This document shows, piece after piece, positions 57,011-64,000 of a stretch of DNA of 64,000 bases. A model generated the notes under the pieces. That model was not told the DNA's origin, searched no databases, and saw only the letters and a list, made by a program, of their open reading frames with translations. Position numbers and translations under genes: made by a program. Origin of the DNA: Leptasterias polaris (Eukaryota > Echinodermata > Asteroidea > Forcipulatida > Asteriidae); assembly GCA_037783415.1 (NCBI GenBank), contig JAZGTN010000058.1, positions 2,020,001 through 2,084,000 on the forward strand, in the 5' to 3' direction. Position 1 is the stretch's first letter. The number at the start of each line of letters is the position of its first letter.

Positions 57011-58411
57011 TACAATTTTGAATAGTTTTTTTAAAATATGTAATCTTTAAAAGATTCCTAAGAAGTGCAACTGCTTTATTAAAACTGAAACAGGGTCTAC
57101 TAAGATTACCTTTACCCATTTCCAAATGTAATGTTAACATAAAAGTTGCAACACATAAACTGTAAATTTATTAATAATTAGATGCAATTCTCACGATGAT
57201 GTTTAAAATACAATAATCAGAAGATGTTTAAAGCATCATCGAATCCATTGTTTGCACAAATTACAAAAGCGAATCAAACACATCTAGAGTTCCTTCTTTA
57301 GAGAAAATATTTAGCGTCTTCTACAATTCAGAGCCACTTTTCAAAAGTGTTCATCCAAAAAATGGCAGGGAAACTTACTCCTGTCTAAAACTGAGTTATG
57401 CAGACGTACGGCTTATAAAGAAGAAAACTCATAAATGAAATATTAATACGCAATACACTTACAATGCACATGAACTCATTTAAAATAACCTTTGAAGTGA
57501 AATAAAATAATGTGTAATAAACAGTTAACCAATCTACAAAAATCACCAACACTTGATCAAAAACAAAGTGGCTAAATACTCGATCAAAAGTGTTCAGTTA
57601 TTACAAATAGTTAATCTAATTAAAGTAAAATTAAAACGATTCGGAAGAGGTACAGCTGCCTCAACAGACTTTTAAAACCGATCTACAAAGCTTCGTTTTG
57701 GCTAAAATTCCGCAGCACGCCACCACTCTAGCTCCCTCAATATCTGGCCGATTACTCTAAATTTTAGTCTTACCTGTTAAGATGGGTTAACTGAATATAT
57801 ACAGCAAAAAACAGGAAAATTGAACAATTCTAAAGGCCTTAAAAAGGCGTCAGAAAATCGCAAAAGCTTCGTCGAAAATAAACACCATTTTGTTTTCGTT
57901 TTCCTGCTGTGTGTGTGTCCGGGTAAATGTGCAATACTCCAATGAGTCGGTCATCGTTCATGCGCATTGGAAAATTCACCAGGACTTGTTGATTTATGGA
58001 ATGGGTAAGCCAGCTATAGTGGCCTCTGATGTGATGAACATACCCCCATTGAAGGATGATTCAAAAAAGGAAAAAATAGCCCAAATTCCACATAATCATA
58101 ACTATTGCCGCTACAAACATACCCCCATTGAAGGATGATTCAAAAAAGGGAAATAATAGCCCGATATTGCCCTTATGAACATGAACTTACCCATGACTTG
58201 TACTAATGAAATAATCCAAAAGAACCTTTCACGTGACTAATATGTAAAGCAGGTTTTAGTTCATAAACTCCTGAATATTCAGTTTATGCAAACTATTCGA
58301 CAATAACTGCTAATTTTAATATTCATAGAAAATTAAATATTCATTATGACCTTTTACTAAACAGGTAATGGGAGAAATTTGTAGAACTATCAAACCAATT
58401 TTGGTATCAAT

Positions 58412-58492
58412 CCCTCATAGCCTAGCGGTAAATAGGCTATGCTCTTGTGCATATAATGTGTTCTCTCTTGATACAGGTTCAATTCCCGGTAA
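58412..58492 (+). repeat. tRNA-like segment with box A and box B
   Basis: TAGCCTAGCGGTAAATAGGC resembles box A and GGTTCAATTCCCG resembles box B about 45 bp later. No complete cloverleaf or acceptor stem is seen, so a SINE head or decayed tRNA is more likely than a working tRNA gene. Confidence 0.35.
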
Positions 58493-60349
58493 GTACATTG
58501 CATTATTTAATTGCTTGCAAATGTTCAATTCCTTCCACAGAGAGTGAGTGAATGATGGGGAGAAGTAGTGGGGGAGGAGGAAAGAAGACTGGGGAAAGAA
58601 GCGTGTTTTTTATTTTTCTAATTTTAGGATTTTACAAAAAATAATTTTTTTTTTTAATCGGTCCCCTATGAAAACTATTTATTTTACATTTTGGGGTACT
58701 AACCCTATCGATAGAATACATCCTCAGGTGTATATTGGTTTAAAAAAAAAAAAAAAAAACGTCCAGAAGGTGGTGGCGTGCTCCGGAAACTTTTCCTTGG
58801 TTTTTACTAAATGTCAAAAATAATTGTAAAATGAAAGTTCCAAAACATTCATTATAAACCAATAAATTTTAAGTAGAAAAAAAAAATGTTTGCAGAGGTC
58901 CGGCAAGGACAGAACAATACCAACAACAGATAAGTAAAATAGCGGAATGCTCAATCCTGTCTACGACGCCATTTAAGGAGGCCGGCCAACTATGTTAAAA
59001 TGGACAAGCATTCACTGCAATACGACACGCAAAATCCTTACGAAAATGTTTAAATTATAAACTGATCTCCTGCACTTTTTTCAATTCTCATTCAATAGCA
59101 AACAATGCAAATACTGTAACGGGCAAAGGTTACATTTAGGAAGACTGGAAACATACCTTTAAGATCGACAAGATATTCGAAGATTACTTTTTACTATTTT
59201 AATCAAGAATCAAACAAGCAGTCTGCCATCTTGAGACATCCCAGCATGCATCTGCCATGCGAGTACAAAGGTCATTAGAATCAAGTATGGAGGGCCTTAG
59301 GGGCACAACTAAAGATAAAGCATAAGGCGCACATCATTACTACATGTTGTATGGTAAGGAATTACCGCTACAATACTACACAAAGGTCACTTCTGTGCAC
59401 TTATATGAATGGCAAAATGTAAAACGAGGTTGGCTACATACATACAAGTTTACAATAGTTGATTCAAATGGTTCAAAAATACCATATTTCTCCGATAAAA
59501 AGATGTTTACAAAAAACATTACTCACAGAAAGCTCTATGACATTTCCCAGCCAAGTAAACAATACTCGGAGCACGGCCAGAGCCAAACTCCCTACAACAC
59601 GGAGTGAAAATCAAAACACAATTGTGCTCTCTCTTGCTCATAGCTAAATGGGAATAGAGGTTCAAAGCGGACACAAACTTTACCCTTTTTGTTTGTTTGC
59701 TAATTAATGTTTTTGTTTTTTTCCAATTTAAGGGCACACTTGGTCTCCCTACAAATTGAAGATTATTTTCGTTCTAGCACAATTACAATAATATACACTC
59801 AAAATACAAACCGAATTGTATTTTTAAAACTTCTGGACACGTTAAGATCTGCCATATTTCGATGAGGCGATGCAACCAAAATAACTTTAATTTATTTTAA
59901 ACCTTTTTGAAGGGGCTTTTTCGTGCTATTTTCTCAAACTAAAGAGTAATGGATTGTCTTACAATTTGGGACTTGTATTGTAAAATTATGTAGATTAAAA
60001 TTGTTTTTGTAAATGTGAAAAAAGGAACAGATTTAAAGTAAGGAAAAACAACAAAAACAAGACATCTGAAACATTTTTAATATATGCTGAATAAGCATAT
60101 TAACTCAAATTTCAATGACTATCATTGCAAATACTACACAAAGGTCACTTTTTGCACTTATATGAAGGGCAAAATGTAAATACGAGGCTGGCTACACACA
60201 TAACAGTTTACAATACTGGATCCAACTGGTTCTAAGAACCCAATAATTCTCCGATACAAAAACAATTTTAACAAAAAACATTACTAACAGAGAGCCCTCG
60301 AATGTTTTCAAAACTAGTAAACATAATGACCTTTATGCAGACAACATAA

Positions 60350-60560
60350 TTGTGGCGTCGTAGTTTGATGACGCCATCGTGTGTCACGTGGTAAGGTCCT
60401 AAAGGGGCACTTTTTGAAGCCGTGTATCTACTAAATTAAACAGCTGATTGACTTGAAACTTGGTGTCCTTTTAGAGATTGACCATGGATTGTAAAATGGG
60501 AAATGACGTCATGATGACGTCATCAAATTATTGTTTATTTTATTTTTTTAGATCAAAGCT
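60350..60560. repeat. TGACGTCA repeat family member, intergenic
   Basis: It contains GGGGCACTTTTTGAAGCCGT and AAATGACGTCATGATGACGT. It is followed at 60660-60830 by two copies of a TGTGACCCCATTTGA...ACTTCCGGTC module. Confidence 0.6.
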
Positions 60561-61711
60561 TAGTATTTGGAAAAATCATAAACTCCTGAACCAGACATTC
60601 GATTTTTGTTATCTACATATCATCAGAAAGGTACTTGAAAACCTGATGGATGATAAATAGCGTGTGACCCCATTTGATCTTTACTTCCGGTCGAAAGCGG
60701 AAATTAAAGTTTTGTATATAAAATTCATCTCTCATTTACTTAAATTTACTTAAATTTGTATATTTACGTGATTCTACAATTGTTTACAATCTGTGACCCC
60801 ATTTGACCTTCACTTCCGGTCCAAGTTGAAGTTTCATATGACAACCTTTATGCTATGACTTTGCACAGAAATCAACAAGAGGTACAAATAAATATTTTGC
60901 CCGTCAGCACAGCACAAGGAGACAAAAAACCTGCACACAATAATTTTCCTATTTTTATTTACGCAGTCACTTTATTACGTTCAAGCCGAACACACTGAGT
61001 TTGTCCACAAACTCTAGATTTCTAGTTGTTGCTATTTTCTAATGAATTTTTAACTGATTTTATGTCAATTTAGACGCAATTCAATCTCTGATTGTGATTT
61101 TTTTGTAATTTGAAATAATGAATAAATAATGAATAAACCATTTTATCTATCTATCTATCTATCTATTTGTAACAATATTTTTATAAATTACAATCATAAT
61201 CATTAAAATAAATTGCTAGTGAAAAATCCTTGATGGTTTCAAGTATGTTTGATAAACCTTTGTACTCTCATGAACTAATTTATAACGTGTTTTTTTTAGC
61301 TAGTAGGTTTGGCAATCATTTGGACAATTTAAGCAGTGTCACGTTCACCTCGAATAACAAGTGGCAATCCTAAAGTAGAACTTGTGCCAAGTCTGTCATA
61401 CTAAACGATATTAGCTGAACATCATTTATTTGTATGCTATTTTGCTTCCCCCTATTAAAATGATGGGAGTTTTAAATGAAATATCAACCCACACCCCTTA
61501 AATTATTGATTTATGTATGAATGAGTTACCTCACCCTAATGTTACCAGTATTATCCGTGATATAGTCACGCACTACCAAACGAACGTAAAAAGGCTGCTT
61601 ATCAAAGTGCATGTCGTCTCCAATAATAATTTTTTTTTAAACTGATAATCATGTGTTTTAGTAATCATTAAATACTCACTACTGAAGCCAATAATACTGC
61701 GCCGTATATTG

Positions 61712-62930
61712 TTACAAGCGTGTTTCGTAGGCTGGGCACGCAACTTTACAAGTACATTTCAAGCTGGTCACTTCCTTGGTCTTTGTCTTTGTGCAGCACT
61801 TTGAAAAGCAAGATAGATTAACAGATGTAGCTTTACCTTTTGAACGACGATCAGAAACAACACTGAATATTGTATAGAGATATGGATTGATGGATGAGTT
61901 GATTGGGAGGATGAATACCACAGTCCAGGCATATATTTTAGGCTGAATGGTTACAGCACCGGTCTGTGATAATATTCCCATAATAATTATAGGCATCCAA
62001 CACATGAGGTCTGTACCCACAATAACCGCCATACGCAACGCCATGTTCATTTCTTCCTTGCCACTCGAATGAGCTCTGGACTCTTTCATTCTAAGATGTG
62101 ATTTTCTTAAATCTAAGATAATGGCGGTGTATGCAAAGGTGATAATCAAGAAGCAGACCGAGTTGACACCTAAAAAGAGAATGATGGAGTAGATCCAAGC
62201 GGGCTTTTGATCTATTGGGACTGGGATGCGAAAATCCTGCTTACCGAGTGGGTTGCCAATGCTCCCTTCCCGGAGATCGTACGCACTGGGCTTAGTGATG
62301 AGAGGCAAACCGATACAAACGTCTGATAGACCGTATATATCGGACTCAGCACCAACCAGGATTGTTGGTAGACTACTAAGTATGAAACTAACCACCCAGA
62401 TAGTCGCTACGGCAATTCGAGCAGTGAATCTGGACAAACGAATCGTGCCAAGGGGATACACTATACAGAAAAATCGATCAACACTGATTAGAGTGATGAA
62501 GAACACACTCGCCTCACTGGATAACACAGTAACAATACCGGCAAATTTACAAACTGGCCCCATTCGCCATGACGTAGCTTTAGTGTAGTAGAGCTGACCG
62601 AAAAGTATATCAGCAGTTGCTATAGTTATCATGTAAATACCCATCAGGAAGTCTGAGATCGCTAGGTTCAGTACAAGGAAGTTGACGACATACTTGGTGC
62701 CATCTCCAAGGGTTTGCGTCACAGCGATTCGCCATCGCCATGCTACTACAGCAATGTTACCGATAAGGGCGCTCAGACCTAGTATCCACATAAACACGCG
62801 CAGGAATGTGTTCTGCATGAGACTTCCGCAGTTGAATAGAGGTGATTGTTGTTGCGTCGTGAAACATCGCTCAGTATCAAAAGACTGTAGACCTTTGAAC
62901 TCACAGCAAAGTTGATGGTTATCCACGTAC
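61712..62930 (-). CDS. 3' exon of a relaxin-receptor/GRL101-like leucine-rich-repeat GPCR
   Basis: On the minus strand a TTTTCAAAG acceptor at 62931-62932 opens an exon in phase 2 encoding about 405 residues to the stop at 61712-61714. The exon starts with a Cys-rich hinge (CCEFKGLQSF, ERCF), as in LGR/RXFP receptors just before TM1. It then has seven membrane segments: TM1 with GNIAV, TM2 with LNLAISDFLMG (the sodium-site Asp), TM3 with SVDRFFCIVYP (DRF instead of DRY), TM6 with GTDLMCWMPI and TM7 with LPINSSINPYLYTIF (NPxxY). The Cys-rich tail could be palmitoylated. The GTDxxCWxPI and LPINSxxNP motifs match LDLR/LRR-containing type C receptors (relaxin receptors, mollusc GRL101). The ligand-binding LRR exons must lie upstream on the minus strand, toward or past the window edge. 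A reverse AATAAA at 61425-61430 is a candidate 3' end. Confidence 0.85.
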
Positions 62931-64000
62931 CTTTGAAAACAAAAACAATTACAGTTCAAACTAAGTTTTTATGTGCAGAAAAGGAGTGACACGATGGTGC
63001 TGTTTGTGTAAGTGAATAATTTGGTACCTCTATTACGAAACTTTAGTAGAGGATATTCTGGTCTACTCAACCCTGCGTAATACCATCCACAAAATCACAG
63101 TCGTACAGCAGCTGCATCAGACACTTTTTTAAGTCTCCGTTTTGATGTTAGCGAGACTATTATGGAAAACACAATTACTTTTATATCGCCCAAACCATTA
63201 GATATAGGTCGTTCTGGCTATAAAACATTATTTAAGGCAAACAATTTTTGGTAGATGACCCAATATGTTGTTATGGCAGAGTTTAAACAAGTTTACTTGA
63301 CATCATGAACAAAATTACACGCTTAACCTACTGGACAGTTTTCAACAGTCCGTTGTTTAATTAGCGTTGTTAAATACAACAAAGCTTTATGGTCCTACTT
63401 ATCCATGCACCACCGCCCTACTCAATTCTTCCAAATTCACAGCCGGTGCTGCCTACTGGCATTGTACAAGTACACTTACCCATGTGTAGGCTAATAACAC
63501 CAAGGTTTAGTAAATGCATGCTGCACAATTCTACTGGGATTTCCGGGATACATATATTTGGCTTCAGGTGTAAATGGGAACTTGTCGTCGCGTCAGTGCA
63601 AAAATGTCGTAACTCTGAATTTTAATGAAATTGAGATTTTGGCGTAGTGATATTTAGCATTGTTCAGTGCTTCTGTTGGATTATTATTGTTTGTTTTAAT
63701 TGCTTAATTAAGACACAATTAGCAAATTTAAAAACGTTGTATTTCAAACTTTCTTAGCCCTTTTTGTGCAAAAACGTCGTATCTCAAATTGCTTGAGTGC
63801 AAAAACGTCATATCTCATTCTTTCCGGAGTTTTCTAGACTCCTTGTCGGTTTTTGTAAAGAAAAAGAGGGCGGCATACAATAATCGTTTGAACAGACTAC
63901 GTTCGTGCGTATGCCGCCCTCAATTGTGCGTTTGGGGCCAATATTGTCAGTAGTCGACCGAATTGCGTGGTAACCGAGAAAATGGCGTGGTTCTGCACCA
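62931..64000. other. Intron and upstream part of the GPCR gene
   Basis: No LRR-encoding exon could be recognised on the minus strand. A perfect 13-bp inverted repeat (GAGGGCGGCATAC / GTATGCCGCCCTC) spans about 63867-63922. The word CAAAAACGTCGTATCTC recurs in varied form at 63598, 63770 and 63801. Confidence 0.4.

Larger units (their letters stand above)
53280..61711. other. Intergenic region without recognised gene
   Basis: Only repeats are seen: a 42-bp direct repeat (54060-54101 and 54521-54562, GCGATGGTTGGCCTGG), (CT)n at 56249-56281, SINE copies, a tandem 48-bp duplication at 58035-58162, a diverged duplication of about 190 bp (59374-59560 and 60131-60325), a TGACGTCA repeat at 60350-60560 and (CTAT)n at 61147. 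ORFs of 60-87 codons here have no recognisable domains. Confidence 0.5.

Noticed and set aside
59344..59607. 87-codon ORF
   Set aside because: It falls in a diverged duplicated repeat; the second copy at 60131-60325 has no matching frame.

Overview
This is a window of animal nuclear DNA: AT-rich, intron-rich and loaded with transposon fragments. The codon use, GT-AG introns with short exons, a leucine-rich-repeat-type GPCR exon, Penelope-like GIY-YIG sequences and tRNA-derived SINEs point to a marine invertebrate. I favour a deuterostome such as an echinoderm, but that is an inference from general style and no diagnostic marker was found.

Three genes can be supported. Gene 1 (+, coding 2578-25353) reconstructs as 14 exons with every intron phase consistent, giving about 1227 residues. 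In order it has a KMT5A-like SET domain, a linker of some 15 tandem 8-residue repeats, an acidic stretch, two zinc fingers, a tyrosine-recombinase catalytic domain carried almost entirely in one 1.9-kb exon, and a C-terminal SANT/Myb-like segment. Gene 2 (+, coding 36538-52928) reconstructs as 23 phase-consistent exons, about 929 residues. It has an acidic repeat-rich N-terminus, two C2H2 fingers, a second tyrosine-recombinase-like domain split over seven exons, and a lysine-rich helical C-terminal part. Gene 3 (-, 61712-62930) is the 3' exon of a relaxin-receptor/GRL101-like GPCR whose other exons lie mostly or wholly beyond the right edge.

Layout: 1-2570 is upstream sequence with a foldback repeat and a 991-bp transposon with perfect 52-bp inverted ends. 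2571-25353 is gene 1; its introns hold a foldback element, a 2.07-kb Penelope-like inverted pair, SINEs, a Harbinger-like element carrying a broken BEN-domain ORF, a second Harbinger-like MITE, and repeats with tandem TGACGTCA sites. 25400-30580 is a satellite of about 45 units of 115 bp, built from two 57/58-bp half-units and showing a 978-bp higher-order period. 30580-36537 is intergenic with a LINE 3' end, a long (TTA)n and a GC-rich repeat. 36538-52928 is gene 2. 52929-61711 is intergenic with scattered repeats. 61712-64000 is gene 3.

The most interesting point is that two neighbouring, apparently intact, multi-exon genes both encode zinc fingers plus a tyrosine-recombinase fold plus a SANT-like tail, and one is fused to a histone-methyltransferase-type SET domain. 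They look like host genes derived from a Crypton-like recombinase rather than ordinary transposons.
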